NCBI GenBank assembly: GCA_026419785.1
Contig: JAODTK010001299.1
Coordinates: 1 to 64,000 of the forward strand
Source of the DNA: Sclerodactyla briareus
Lineage: Eukaryota; Echinodermata; Holothuroidea; Dendrochirotida; Sclerodactylidae
DNA length: 64,000 nt
Direction of reading: 5' to 3'
Shown here: in pieces, positions 12,116-23,462 of the stretch
Layout of the letters: every line of letters starts with the position of its first letter
Position numbering within the stretch: the stretch's first letter is position 1
Program-made: the position numbers and the translations under genes
The notes under the pieces: generated by a model
Database searches by the model: none
What the model was told of the DNA's origin: nothing
The model's input: the letters and a program-made list of their open reading frames with translations, nothing else

Positions 12116-15060
12116 CTGTCACCCTAGCCAGACACATGGACAAATGGGGAAGTACCAGCTCATTATAGGCAACATAACTTCTGACAACTTTCCTATCTTT
12201 ACCAACCAATAGGGTTCCTGACCTTGGTAAAGAAAGCTACAAACTAATTTCAAGGTTTTCAGACTTTGACTCTGGTAACCTTGAATGCCCTCAGACCTGA
12301 CCCCAAACAAGTAGGTTCATGTACTTTTCATGGGGAATACACAAACCAAGTATGAGCCTCATTCACCCGCCCTTTACCACAAACAATAGGGTTCATGTAC
12401 TCCCCATAAGGAAAGACACAGACCTATTTCAACCTGATCAAGACCACCCGTTCTAGACTAATCGTGTTTTACAGGTTTTCAGACTTTGACCTATGGTGGA
12501 CTCAGATGACTCTTACCTGACCCCACAACATAGGGTTCATATCTCATCATGTGAACAACATACAAGATGGCTTCATTCAGGTGGGGTCAAGTTATCATGT
12601 TTTTACACGCCAAAATTGGCCCAAATATAAATTTTCACAATTTTTCAATTGTTTACCAAAGTTCACCCCTGATCCTAACCAAAACATTAGGGTTCCTGTA
12701 CTCCCCATAAGAACGCTTTACACCTAATTCCAACTTGATCGACCAGCAATTATGGACTTATCGTGTTTACAAGGTTTTCAGACTCTGACCTCTGGTGACC
12801 TCAGATGACCTGCCTGACCCCAACAATAGGGTTTCATGTCTCATCATGGGAACACACATCCAAGTATTAGCTTCATCCATCCAGGTGGGGGCAAGTTCTC
12901 GTGTTTACAAGCCCAATTGTCCAAAATCTCAAATTTTTTTCACAATTTTCGATTTGCCGACCAAAATTCATCCCGACCTGAACCAAAACAATAGGGTTCA
13001 TGTACTCGACTCCCCATAAGAAAGCTACACCAAATTTCAACTTGATCATACAACCATTCCTGGACTAATCGTTTCAAGGTGTTCAACTTTGGACCTATGT
13101 GAACCTCATATGACCTCTGCTCTGACCCCACACCAATAGGGTCATATACGCATCATGGGAAACAAACATACCAAGTTGGAGCTTCATCGTTCCAGGTGGG
13201 GTCAAGTTTCATGTTACAAGACAAATTGGCTAAAATATCAAATTTTTCACAAATTTTCAATTTTTGGAGATCAATTCCACTCCTGACCTAACCCCAACAG
13301 TTGGTTCCTGTAACTCCCCATAGGAAAGCTTTACCCTAATTCCCAACTTGATCAGACCAGCAATTATGGACTTATCGTGTTGTTACAAGGTTTTAAGACT
13401 CTGAACTCTGGTGAACCTCAGATGACCGCTGACCTTACACCCCAAAACAATAGGGTTCAGTACTCATCATGGGAACCCACAGACCAAGTATGAGCTTCAT
13501 CCATCCGGGTTGGGTCGAGTTATCGTGTTTACAAGCCACAATTGGGCAAAATATCAATTGTTTTTCAACAAATTTTTCTATTTTCGACCAAAATTCACCT
13601 CCCGACCTGAACCAAAACAATAGGGTTCATGTACCCCATAAGAAAGCTATACACCAATTTCAACCTTATCAGACAACCCATCTGTGTCTAATCGGGTTTG
13701 ACAGGTTTTCAGACTTTGACCTAGGGTGACCCAATTACCTCGAACTGCCCCAAACATAGGGTTCTATACTCTCATGGGGAACAAACATACCAAGTATGAC
13801 TTCATCCATTCCAGGTGGGGTCAAGTTATCATGTGTACACCAAATTGGCTACAATGCAATTTTCACAAATTTCCTATTTTTGAATCAATTCACTCCTGAC
13901 CGAACCAAAAACATAGGGTTCCGTACTCCCATAAGAAAGCTTTACCCCTAATTATTCAACTTGATCATACCAGCAATTATGGACTTATCTTGGTTTCAAG
14001 GTGTTCAGACTCTGACCTCTGTGGACCTCAGATGACCCCCAACCTGAACCCAAAACATAGGGTTCATGACTCATCATGGGATCACACATACCACGTTATG
14101 AGCTTCATCCATCGGGTGGGGGTGAGTTATCATGTTTACAGATCAAATTGCTAAAATATAAATTTTCACAAATTCATCTTCTTTCGACCAAAATTCCCCC
14201 TGACCTGAAACCAACAAACATTAAGGTTCCTGTACTCCCCATAAGGAAAGCTATAACACCAATTCAACTGATCCGCCAACCATTCTGGACTTATCGTGTT
14301 ACAAGGTTTCAGACTTTGACCTCTGGTGACCTCAGATGACCTCCTGACCCGCCCGCCCAAAACACTAGGGTCATGTACTCATTATGGGAACACCACTCAA
14401 GTTGGCTTCTTCCTCCAGGGTGGGGTCGAGTTATGTGGTTTACAATCCAAATTGGCCAAAATATCAAATTTTCACAAATTTTCTAATTCTCGAAACCAAA
14501 ATTCCTCCCGACTGAACCAAAAACAATAGGGTTCCTGTCTCCCCATAGAAAAGCTATACACCAATTTCAGCTTGATCATACCAACCATTCTGGACTTATC
14601 GTGTTCACGAGGTTTGCAGACTCGACCTCTGTTACCTCAGATACCACTGACCTGACCCCAAAACAATAGGGTTAATGTACTCATCACGGGGACACCATAC
14701 AAGTATGAGCTTCATCCATCAGGTGGGTCGGGTATCGTGGTTTGGCAAGCCAAAATTGGCAAATATCAAATTTTCCACAAATTTTCTTTCTCTGACAAAA
14801 ATTCACATCCCCCGACCCTGAAAACCAAAACAATAGGGTTCCATGTACTCACCCATAGAAATCTATACACCAAATGTCAACTTGTGATCAACAAACCCTT
14901 CTGTACTTCTCGTGTTTACAAGGTTTTCAGACTTTGACTCTGGACTCAGATGACCTTTGACTTGACCGAAGAACAAAAGTATTAATGTACTCATCATGGG
15001 GAACACACATACCAAGTATGAGCTGACCCACCAGCTCTTGATCAAGTGATGGGTTTACAA
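12116..15060 (+). repeat. Main ~308-bp satellite block, nine to ten units
   Basis: The landmark TAGGGTTCATGTACTCATCATGG or a variant occurs at about 12,310, 12,532, 12,828, 13,137, 13,449, 13,757, 14,057, 14,362, 14,666 and 14,980. Most spacings are 296-314 bp. The second-to-first interval is short (about 222), indicating a truncated unit. Each unit holds two related halves (a 'Catgtactcatcatgg' half and a 'Cctgtactccccataag' half) and a cluster of TGACCT half-sites. Units differ mainly by 1-3 bp indels. The array ends in ACAAGCTGGGCGTC followed by CA repeats. All open frames inside it are shadows. Confidence 0.93.
12786..12822 (+). promoter_or_regulatory. Nuclear-receptor-type half-site cluster (one representative unit)
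   Basis: The unit contains TGACCT, four bases, TGACCT, four bases, TGACCT, then a degenerate TGACCC. On the minus strand this reads as AGGTCA half-sites in direct orientation with 4-bp spacing (DR4). The same arrangement occurs at about 5,780, 6,401, 14,315 and elsewhere in the satellite. AGGTCA is the consensus half-site of RXR-partner nuclear receptors and DR4 is a classical spacing. Whether any receptor binds is inference. Confidence 0.5.
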
Positions 15061-15600
15061 GCTGGGCGTCACACACCTACACATACACACACACACACAA
15101 CATGACTGCAGAGATTCATCTGACTTCGTCAAGGAATCAAAAAGAGTGCAGAATTTCAACGAAAACAAGTATTCGCCAAGGTTGGGAGTATGACAGTAGG
15201 ACATATTTTATTATTGCATGATGAAATGCTTGTTCGATCTGCGCAAGACACATGCAAACTTCAAGGACTGTAACTCTGTAACGGAAGGTCGTATGACTCC
15301 AGGTTTGGACTGACGCATTCAGTTTTTCTCTAGTTTTTCGAGTAAGCCTCTTTATTCATCCTGGAATTGTCCTTCGATATAAATGTATAGTTTGCAGGGA
15401 CTCGGCAACCCAAAAGGGTTCCTAGGTCTAAAAGTTACTGCGTCTCAGTCGTGAATTGCAATTATATTAAACAGCTGATTTATACACTATTAGTATTCAT
15501 CATCCAATTAGCTGACTGACACTGAGTCTGTCACACCGAAACCCCCAAAATCACACCAATTATTTTTGATTCCTTGACTTTAGTGAAGAATCGGAACCAG
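15061..15600. other. No gene seen; CA tract at left edge
   Basis: CA repeats at 15,066-15,100 followed by CATGACTGCAGAGATTC, the same order as near 6,960. The remainder has no recognised feature. Confidence 0.4.
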
Positions 15601-15604
15601 TCAT

Positions 15605-15775
15605 GGACAGTGGTGTGATTAGGGTTGCGAGGTATACCAGTATTCACGTTAGTACCGGTACTCGCGGCACAGGTCCTGCAGTACGGACGGCCGTATGCAC
15701 AGGTACTATACCGGGTTGGTACTGTTAAATTACAGGTTCCGGAATAAGTGTCAATTTCGGCGGGCCGGCACACAT
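15605..15775 (+). mobile_element. hAT-like terminal fragment (low confidence)
   Basis: The sequence starts TTAGGGTTGCGAGGTA and continues with repeated 'gtaccggtac'-type words. A related sequence lies inverted at 31,090-31,190, where the minus strand reads CTAGGGTTGCGCGGTACTG. Short 'AGGGTTGC' ends with internal CCGGTA words are typical of hAT-type nonautonomous elements, but no transposase or clean target duplication is visible. Confidence 0.35.
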
Positions 15776-16600
15776 GTGGTTTTCAGCATTTAATTTACCC
15801 ATTAACAAATGTCTTTTTCATAAAAAATATTTTTTCTAGTACTAAAATAAAACTTTTTGCTTCTTGTCAGTAAATAATTTAAAAGAAACTGTGTCGATCA
15901 TTCCCTAATTTACGTATTGTGGGACCAACTGACCACTGTTAGTTACGTGGTTGTTTTTACAGAAGTTTTCCATTGCAAATGAAAATAAATTCCTCTTACA
16001 TTAACAATGGGAGAAGGAAAATGATTACAGAACAAAAAAAACATGGAATTCCCTAATCAGACATGGGATATCACCGAATCAATTCAAATTGCTGTAAATA
16101 TTTTCCGAAAATTCAGGCGAGAACGAACAACTGTATTTTCTATCACTCCCATGGGAATTTTCTGCAACATATACATCAACGTTCAGTGTACATCGATGCG
16201 ATCGATGTCCGGCAGTGTAGCGCGAGTGTCTTGGTAGTTTTTAACGTGATGAAATTTACAGTGCTCTGATGTTAGTTGGCGTCAGATTTCTATCATCACG
16301 TGGGGTACCAACACCCTTTCCATTTCCGCGTATAATGGCTCTTAAATCAGACCTGCAAGCATGTGGGATTAGATTGTAGGTCGCGGGCCGTAGCTGTAAA
16401 CAGAGTATATATCTTTCCACTGCTCTGTAACACTGTACTAACCCAATTGGCTGTGTCAAATTGCAACAAATTCCCAAGATGGAATGTACAAATGGTGATA
16501 TATGTTGCTGTTTGTTTCAAACAATGCCCTCTTGTGTTCCCTTAATGACTGTTTGACCATGACTTCATAGGCCCCGAAAATGTCCCCCTTAGGCAGTCCA
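15776..16600. other. No gene seen
   Basis: No conserved coding or repeat signature recognised. Short open frames at 16,043-16,269 overlap each other in two frames without family resemblance. Confidence 0.4.
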
Positions 16601-17545
16601 ATAAATGTTTCCACATAAGGGGCCGCAAGCCAACAGTGCACTGTGCCAATGGTCCTAAATCCCTGGGCACCCTGAAGGTACAGCTATTAGACCATCATTA
16701 TAACTGAACATCAGCAGTGTGCAACCAATTTGTAGGAGATACAAATTTTGTACAAGTATAATCTTTCATATATTTGGGCCCTTGGCTGACAAGTCCCACA
16801 CAGACCTCATGCCCCTCTACCATTAACGTTTGCAAAATAAATTGAAGTGATTGAGAAGAGATGGATTTCAAGTTAACCATTGTGTGAAATATCCATAAAA
16901 TGCGCCCACAGGCCCAAGTAGGACCTTGGACAAAAATGCCTGAACACCCCAAAGTTAAGACTGTTAGACGATCACTATGCCCGGAAATGCCAGCACTGGG
17001 CACCAAATTCTAAGAGGAGAAGCTTTTTGCGTACATTCCACATGACGTGCCCCAGGGTCCCTTACACCGGGCCTTGGGGACCTTAAATCCCCCTTGGCAC
17101 CCTGGTATACTATGAGACAGACCACCATAATGACTGAACATCCGCACTGTGCAACAAAATTTTAAGGAGATACAAGATTTTCTTTCGTATTTCATACATT
17201 TTTCATATTAATATTTCATATAATGGGGCCTAAGGTGCCCCAAACTGGGCTGGGCCTTGAGCCCCAATTCCTGAACAACTCCCTATGGCCCTCCACCCAA
17301 GGATCATTACATTAACTTTGAAGAACATCATTGAATCTTGTGGGAGGAGATGCATTTCAATGTTACTATTGTGTGAATTCATGAAAATGGGCCTTCTGGT
17401 ACCAAGGGGAGCTTGGACCAAAAATTCCTGAACACCCCGAAGGTACGGCTTGCTTAGATCATTATGACCAAACATCAGCCACTGTGCACTAAAATTTGAA
17501 GAGGAGCTACATTTTGAAATTTTACACAATACTGACTAACGCCAC
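16600..17545 (-). repeat. Degenerate repeats of about 70 bp core
   Basis: A core containing GAACATC(A/C)GC(A)(A/C)CTGTGCA followed by AAATTTTAAGGAGATAC-like text occurs at about 16,672, 16,952, 17,101 and 17,437. Spacing is irregular (about 280, 150 and 336 bp). Between cores the text 'GGGGCC..TTGG..CC' also recurs. It looks like a degraded tandem or nested dispersed repeat. Minus-strand open frames of 61-102 codons here are not supported as genes. Confidence 0.6.
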
Positions 17546-17703
17546 TTAAGACCTGGGACCTTGACCTTCACAAAGTCAAACAGAGGTCCAATAGGTCAAT
17601 AAACGTGTGTCCAAGTTTGGTCAACATCTATAACAGAAGACTGTTTGGGGGCCAAAAAGGCAATGTTAAAGGTCAATGGAAGTGCTCCGCATCCGGTCCA
17701 AAT

Positions 17704-17715
17704 TCCGCGGGGAAA
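17704..17715 (+). repeat. 12-bp direct repeat, left of GC-rich island
   Basis: TCCGCGGGGAAA here recurs exactly at 23,451-23,462 just outside the right-hand inverted repeat of the GC-rich island. It could be a target-site duplication or chance in GC-rich text. Confidence 0.45.
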
Positions 17716-17739
17716 TTCGGCGATTCACAAACTTACCGT

Positions 17740-18019
17740 GGTTTGTGAATCTGTGAACTACGGAAATACTTACCCCATATTGCACTTTGCACCCAACCCC
17801 GCGCCAGGGAACATCTGGCAACTTTGGACAGTCGTCGGGCTGGCAACCCTATCGTCTTCTTATTTTTCTAGGCAGAGGCTTCCAAGGGATTGAGGGGCGA
17901 AGGCCCGCGAACCGACGAAGGAGGACGCCCCGTGATGGGGGGGGCCCCCGGAAGTGGGACGGTAGGGTGGGTAAGTCCAATATGGGGTACGTATTCGTAG
18001 TTCACAGATTCACAAACCA
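17740..18019. repeat. Short inverted repeat pair flanking 185 bp
   Basis: Positions 17,740-17,785 and the reverse complement of 17,972-18,019 share GTTTGTGAATCTGTGAACTACG exactly in part and then TACCCCATATTG with few mismatches. The left arm itself also folds: GATTCACAAAC at 17,721-17,731 pairs with GTTTGTGAATC at 17,740. The enclosed sequence (17,790-17,965) is GC-rich at its right half and includes a run of eight G. Confidence 0.75.
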
Positions 18020-18749
18020 GTAAGTTTTGTGAAATCTATTTTCACTTCTCAACTTACCCCATAGTGCACTTTGCCACAGACTGCACGGGCCACTGCTGAG
18101 CGTCGTGGCAGTCACGCACAGGGGTTGTTGGTCGGTTGTAGAGCAGAGGCGCCCTCGTACCGGCTAGGCCGAGACTGTTATAGAAGCAGCATGAAAGGGA
18201 AGTCGTGTGGTAAACCCACAGCGCTCGCATACCGTCTCGCGAAAAAGCGTAGCGCGGGAGAACGAGGGGGGCCGACTCTCCAGGCTAGCGGTGCAACGGG
18301 GTAGTGCACATTGTGAACCCGAGCGAAACCCTGACTCAGAGATATGCGGCCTTGCGACGGCTCTCTAGCACACGGAATGAGAAAGCCTTCAATACCGGAG
18401 AGAAAAGCTGACCACATAGGAAGAAGAGTTGAGTACGTTAACGAACGAACTTCGTTTTCACCCAGTACCGGGGCCGTGACCCACGGAAACCCCACACTGA
18501 CCTCAACGTGGATAGATTTCCGACGGTGCGAGGTAAGTCTCTTGGTGTGAACACGACCACGGAACGACGTGGTCGACCACCGCGTCGAAGAGCTGACCGG
18601 TTCGAGGTCGAAAAGGGTAGGTGCGCGGCTGTGACCGCAGGCTTGGGAGTTCCATCTGGCCCGGGGGGCCTAAAAGAGTCGGAGCAAGGGGAGCCCACCC
18701 ACGGCTCGGGGAGAGTCGACTCTGGCTAGGAGGGGAGAAAGGTCGGCAG

Positions 18750-19310
18750 GGGGCCCGATCCTCTGCTCGGAAGGGGCCGACCTCACATAGGGAGGCAGGG
18801 AGTCGGGGATAGGCTATGGAAGCTCGGGATGAAACCAATCCCAGGGATCGATGCCAAGGGAGCCGGCAGGGAAAGAGTGGGACCACTGCTCCGGTGAGTC
18901 GGCAGGTCCGCTCCTCGGCTCGGTAGGGCAGATCTCACACAGGAGGGCAGGAAGAGTCTGACCACGCTCTGGGTGAGTCGGAGGGTCCGATCCTCGGCTC
19001 GGTCGGGCCGATCTCACACAGGACGGCAGGAGGAGTCAGCTCCAGCTATGACAAGCCCGGGATGAGCGAACACTGCGCAGGGGAGTGGCTTCGGATGGCT
19101 TGAAGAGTCGCATCCACGCTCCAGAGAGACGGGAAAGCGAACGCGACTCGGGGAGGGTTGATCTGGCTCAGGAGAGTCGGAGAAGTGGGATGAAGGCTAG
19201 GAGGGGTAGGTAGGGTAACCCTCGGCCGGGGAGAGGCCCGTTTCCCAGGGGCTGAAGAGTCAGACCACGAACTGGAAAAACCGGGAGGCCGACCTCGGCT
19301 CGGAGAGCCC
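18750..19310 (+). repeat. ~80-bp GC-rich repeat
   Basis: The motif (G/C)ATCCTCGGCTCGG followed by CC(G)ATCTCACACAGGA and GGCAGG recurs near 18,757, 18,907, 18,990 and in shorter form near 19,285. The two best copies are about 83 bp apart. Minus-strand open frames here are shadows. Confidence 0.7.
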
Positions 19311-19579
19311 ATCTAATCGGAGGGCCGAAGAAGTCCGACCACAGCCGCGGAGGGTCGGAAGAGGTGCGACACACAGGATCGAGACGGCCGAAGAGAACGG
19401 TTCACGGCCTCTGGAGAGGGCCTACCCACGGCTCCGGATGGCAGACCCGGTTCGGGAAAGGCCGGGAGAGGACGGTTCCCGGCTCTGAAGGGCAGACCCC
19501 GCTCTGGAGTCTCGAGTGAGACAAGTCCCGGATAGGAAAACGGAACGCCCCACCCACCGTGCACTCCGCTGTCAGCGGG

Positions 19580-19965
19580 GTCCGGCAGCCGGTCGGTAAC
19601 AGGGCGGCTGTAGGAGCACGGGCTACATCGGGTAAGCCGGTTGCTGGTAAAGGGCCGGACGGTCGTTCTCAGCGAACGGGGCGGGTCGGTGCGAGCGAAC
19701 GTGCTGACTTCAGGAAAAAAAACGCGTACGGACGTGAAGGTGATGACTGCGCCGAAGAAAGCCATTGGGTCCCCGGAGTAGGCGGCAGAGACGCTGCAGA
19801 GAGCACGGCTACCTCGGGGTGAGCCGGATGCTCCGTAAACGGGCAGTATGGTTCTGTCCCTACAGCGGACAGGTCGGGTCGCTCGAGCGAACGTGATGGC
19901 TTCGGGGGGAAAGCGCATGCGACGTGAAGTGATACTGCGCCGAAGAGTAATAGGGTCCAGCGAGA
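19580..19965 (+). repeat. ~190-bp GC-rich duplication, two copies
   Basis: GAGCACGG(G)CTAC(A/C)TCGGG occurs at about 19,614 and 19,801, CGAGCGAACGTG at about 19,692 and 19,883, and TGCGCCGAAGA at about 19,748 and 19,937. The common offset of 188-192 bp shows a direct duplication with indels. Confidence 0.8.
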
Positions 19966-21540
19966 GAGCTGACGGACCTAACTAGCAGAGGAAACGAGGA
20001 CGGCGGCGAGACTGGCTACTAAGTCAAGTAGGCCTAACAAGGCGGGACAGTAGTCGCCAGCCAAACTCCGGCAGTGATATGCCGGCCGTTTCCAAGTCGT
20101 TGAGCCCCCACTATTCAGTAAGCCGTCTATGTAGGCGAGCCCCTAGAGTCGGCTAAGGAGGTGAGCGCGAGTGGGCCTGGTAAGAACACGAGGGAAGGTA
20201 GCAACTGCTAGTCTAGCCCACGGAAGCAGTACGCTGGGAGGCCCGACCTGACCGGAATAACGGCCCTGGGCCTCGGACTGGCAGCGGCCTGTACTGTTCG
20301 CTAGAAAAGGGAGCCTGGGGCAACTCCGCCCCGTGGCCTTCCGCCCGGGGGGGGGGGGGCATGCTAGATAGGAGTCCAGTCGCCTGCGAACTCTAGTAGT
20401 CTTCCAGCATCGCTGCCTCGCGAGGCCCGGCTGATTTTCTTTAAAGAGATCCGACTCTGGCAGGTGGCGATCCTGGGCGGCCGCAGCAAAACCCGCCGGC
20501 TGACCCGAGCGGCCTCCCTAGGCGAGGCGAGGAGGCTTACCGGTCCGACGTAGACCTTTGGGGAAGGATCCTTCCAAGCGGCTCCCCTTCAGGGACGTAA
20601 TTTATTCAGGTCCCGCTAGCCGCACTTTCGAAATATCCCGCGAGGGGACCCCGCCCGCGATGGATGGCTGACTCAAGTCAACTCTCTTACCGCACGGGCT
20701 GGTCACCAGGCCTGTGCGCTGTCCGTGCGGTCTTAAGTCACCCGCGCTCAAGTCTCACAGACTGGCCATGGATGAGGAGGGCCCCCGGACCAACGAACGC
20801 GGTAGAGTCACTTGAATAGCGACAGGAGCGGAGTCTGTCCCGAACGTAGTAACGATGTCGGAGAGGACCGAGAACAGGCTCGGGCGAAGCGAGGACCTTA
20901 ACACACGTCCTCGCAGAAAAAAGAGAACGCCAGCGCTAAGCCTCGCTCTAGGGGACGGGGATCAATGGCACATTAACAAGGATGCTGTCCAGCCGAACCC
21001 GAGGACTACCGGCAGGTAATAGCACTCGCCGCTCCTGGGTGTAAAACACACTGCTCCACTTGAGTCGCAGTGCCTGACAAGAGAGACTCACGGCGCTACG
21101 GCTGTTTCGGACGGACTGCCTTGTACCCCTGGAGACCTCCCGAGAGATCTCGTATCGGGGAGCGTCTTGTGGTCTTCCTCCCCCTCTTGCCCGGTACCCA
21201 ACAGCTGAAGTTCTGAGGGGCCGCGCTGGCCTGAACCTCCCCTACGCGGAGGCCGGGAGGGTCCAGGAGCGTCAAGCGGTTACGGGCCCAGGACGCGGCC
21301 GCGCTAAACTGTCTGAAAAAAAAAAACCCCTGGACAAAGGTTTGAAACCTCGCCCCGTAGGGCTCGCCGCTTGGCTATCCATGTAACGTGTCTCTGCCTA
21401 GCCGCTATCCAAATCAGAAGCAGAGACCTTCCTGGGGAGATGTTGACGATGTAGGTGTGCCTGTAGGGGGGGTTGAAGCGATCCCTGGTCCCCGGATCCT
21501 GGTACCCTGGCGCTGGTTAGGATGCATGAGCCTACGGCCC
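19966..21540. other. GC-rich text without recognised feature
   Basis: No tandem array, rRNA or coding signature recognised. A run of about 12-13 G lies at 20,347-20,359 and a run of ten A at 21,317-21,326. The text looks like structured noncoding DNA, compatible with spacer DNA but not identifiable. Confidence 0.4.
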
Positions 21541-22110
21541 GCCGGATCCGCGGCGAGGGACCGTCCCGAACGCAATCGTCGGGACCTCCGGGCGGTCCCG
21601 AGGTGTAACCACACTCCGATCGGACCGTGGGCCGGCCCGAACCTTGCTTGTCGGGAACACCCGGCCGTCCCGAGTTGTAACGACACCCCGTTCGGACCTG
21701 GATGGCCGGCACCGACCTAGCTTGTCGGGACCCCGGGCCGTCCCGAGTGTAACCACACCCGATCGGACCGGCTGGGCGGCCCCGACCTCTCCTGTCGGAC
21801 CTCCGGGGCCGTCGAGGTGTAACGGACACCCCGTTCGGGCCCGGCTGGGGGCGGCCCGGGACCTCTCCTGGCGGGAAACCCGGGCCGTCCCGAGTTGTAA
21901 CGACACCCCGTTCGGACCGGCAGGGCCGGCGCCGACACCTTACGTCGGGCCTGACCAGGCAAAGACGAGCCACCTCGGCCGCCAGCAGGGCGGCCCCGAC
22001 CTCACATGTCGGGACCTCCGGACCGTCTTGAGGTGTAACGACACCCCGTTTCGGTCCGGCGCCGAGGGAAGGACCAGACAGAGCCGGCCTCCTCGATTGC
22101 GGACGAGCAC
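21540..22110 (+). repeat. ~72-bp GC-rich tandem array, about seven units
   Basis: The core GT(T)GTAACGACACCCCGTTCGG recurs at about 21,603, 21,676, 21,748, 21,816, 21,895 and 22,033 (spacings near 68-79, the last gap being two units). Each core is preceded by GTCGGGACC..GGCCGTCCCGAG. The unit includes GTCGGGAC/GTCCCGA inverted words, so each can form a short hairpin. The 247-codon minus-strand frame covering it is an array translation, not a gene. Confidence 0.9.
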
Positions 22111-22389
22111 CTCGGCACGCCCCGCAGGACTTTAGGGTCATGCTGACCCGAGCTCTATGCCTGTGGGACTTACGGTGCTAAAGAGCACCCTGCCCAAGGG
22201 CCCCGGAAGGGGCAAGCTCGGGAAACGTCCTTTCTTCCCCGAGCGCCGCCAATAACTGGGTCTCTCTGCCGTCGTAGTAGTATTTTGTTCGTGAGACAAG
22301 GCGGCGCCGTTCAACGCGTTCCTCTGTCCCAGGTAGCGAATGGCCGGAAGGTACGTTGAGCCGACACCACTTTTCTGTATCTGAGGAAA

Positions 22390-22770
22390 GTCCCGATACG
22401 GAAAATATCCTTCAGGGAGTATACCTCCTCCCGCACGATCACAATAACGATATCCACAAATAGGAATCACTCCGACATGAAATGTGATCTGTCATAATAC
22501 GGAGTTATTGCAGTATAGATTCACAAAAACAAACATTAGCCGATACGGAAAATATCTTCAGGAGTATACCTCCTCCCGAACGATATACAAAACCAAATCA
22601 CAAATAGGAATCATTCCCGACATGAATGTGATATTCATAATACGGGTATAGCGATAAGATTATACAAAATTACATAACATCAGCGATCAACGAACGGCAT
22701 GAAATGTGAATGTCATAATACGAGGTATGCGTATAAGCTTACACAAAAGACAAGTAATCGGCGGTAAGAA
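22390..22770 (+). repeat. ~146-bp AT-richer tandem repeat, about 2.5 units
   Basis: CCGATACGGAAAATATC at 22,393 recurs at 22,539, each followed by AGTATACCTCCTCCCG, GACATGAAATGTGAT-like and CATAATACGG words. A third partial unit runs 22,680-22,770. It sits at the right-hand transition out of the GC-richest part. Confidence 0.88.
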
Positions 22771-22904
22771 ACTCACGAAAAGCGAGTTAACTTAGACTCC
22801 AAGCCAAGTTTACGAACAAAGTATCCCCCCATTCCCCCGCTCTCACCCGCCTTGCGTAACCTTCCCTAGCGCCGCGCGCGGAGAGGACACACCCCCGGGA
22901 AGAA

Positions 22905-22982
22905 GGTGACAGGGAGGGGAAGGGGAAAAACCCAAGGAAGGAGGGAGGGAGGGAGGGGGGGGGGACCCCCCACCCCCATCAG
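22905..22982 (+). repeat. G-rich tract with quadruplex potential
   Basis: Repeated GGGA units run into about eleven consecutive G and then C-rich text. At least four runs of three or more G separated by a single A fit the G-quadruplex pattern on the plus strand. Functional meaning is unknown. Confidence 0.65.
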
Positions 22983-23450
22983 CTAGGAAAGCACCCGCGG
23001 ACAATAGGCCAGCCCTACTGAAACCCTAACCAAATAGGAGCCCACACCACCCGCGTGTAGGCTACGGGGAAGGCCATGCACAACCCTATTGTGCTAGGAG
23101 CGGCCTAGGCTAAATAGGGATTACGCAAAAGGGGACGAGGGGGAGAATAAATCCAAACCAATATCACGCAAAACCCTAAGGATAAACATATCCGCTAGAC
23201 GAGTCGGAAGAAAATTGCTCCTTGCAAGATTCTGAATGTCGATTGAAATAGATGGGTGATTTTCGGCGATTAAAAATCGATGAAATTCTAGCCAAGATGC
23301 TCATGAACTTAACGTTCAACTGGAAAAAATAAGAAAAGGGACGAAGGGTTGCAGCCCGGACTACTGTAAAGTGCCAGAGGTTCAATGCGAGGGGTGGGTT
23401 GAAAAGGGCAATATGGGGTAAGTTGAGTAAGTGAAATAGATTTGCTGACG

Positions 23451-23462
23451 TCCGCGGGGAAA
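23451..23462 (+). repeat. 12-bp direct repeat, right of GC-rich island
   Basis: Exact partner of 17,704-17,715. It lies five bases outside the right inverted-repeat arm. Confidence 0.45.

Larger units (their letters stand above)
18032..23446. other. GC-rich island of tandem arrays bounded by inverted repeats
   Basis: The arm at 18,032-18,075 matches the reverse complement of 23,404-23,446 over about 42 bp with a handful of differences (core CTCAACTTACCCCATA). The DNA between is markedly richer in G+C than everything around it and consists of several unrelated tandem arrays plus apparently unique GC-rich text. I found no 18S, 5.8S, 28S or 5S rRNA signature, no tRNA and no conserved protein. 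Large open frames on both strands (up to 247 codons) are what stop-poor GC-rich text gives. A ribosomal intergenic-spacer origin, a satellite-rich insertion or a large nonautonomous element are all possible. Confidence 0.7.

Noticed and set aside
19313..19918. 201-codon minus-strand open frame in the GC-rich island
   Set aside because: Low-complexity S/R/P-rich translation over a 190-bp duplication, with no conserved motif.
21398..22141. 247-codon minus-strand open frame
   Set aside because: It translates the GC-rich 72-bp array; overlapping plus frames are equally long and none has a family motif.
18032..23446. Ribosomal RNA gene in the GC-rich island
   Set aside because: No 18S 5' end, 28S or 5.8S conserved words were found; only a spacer-like character remains possible.
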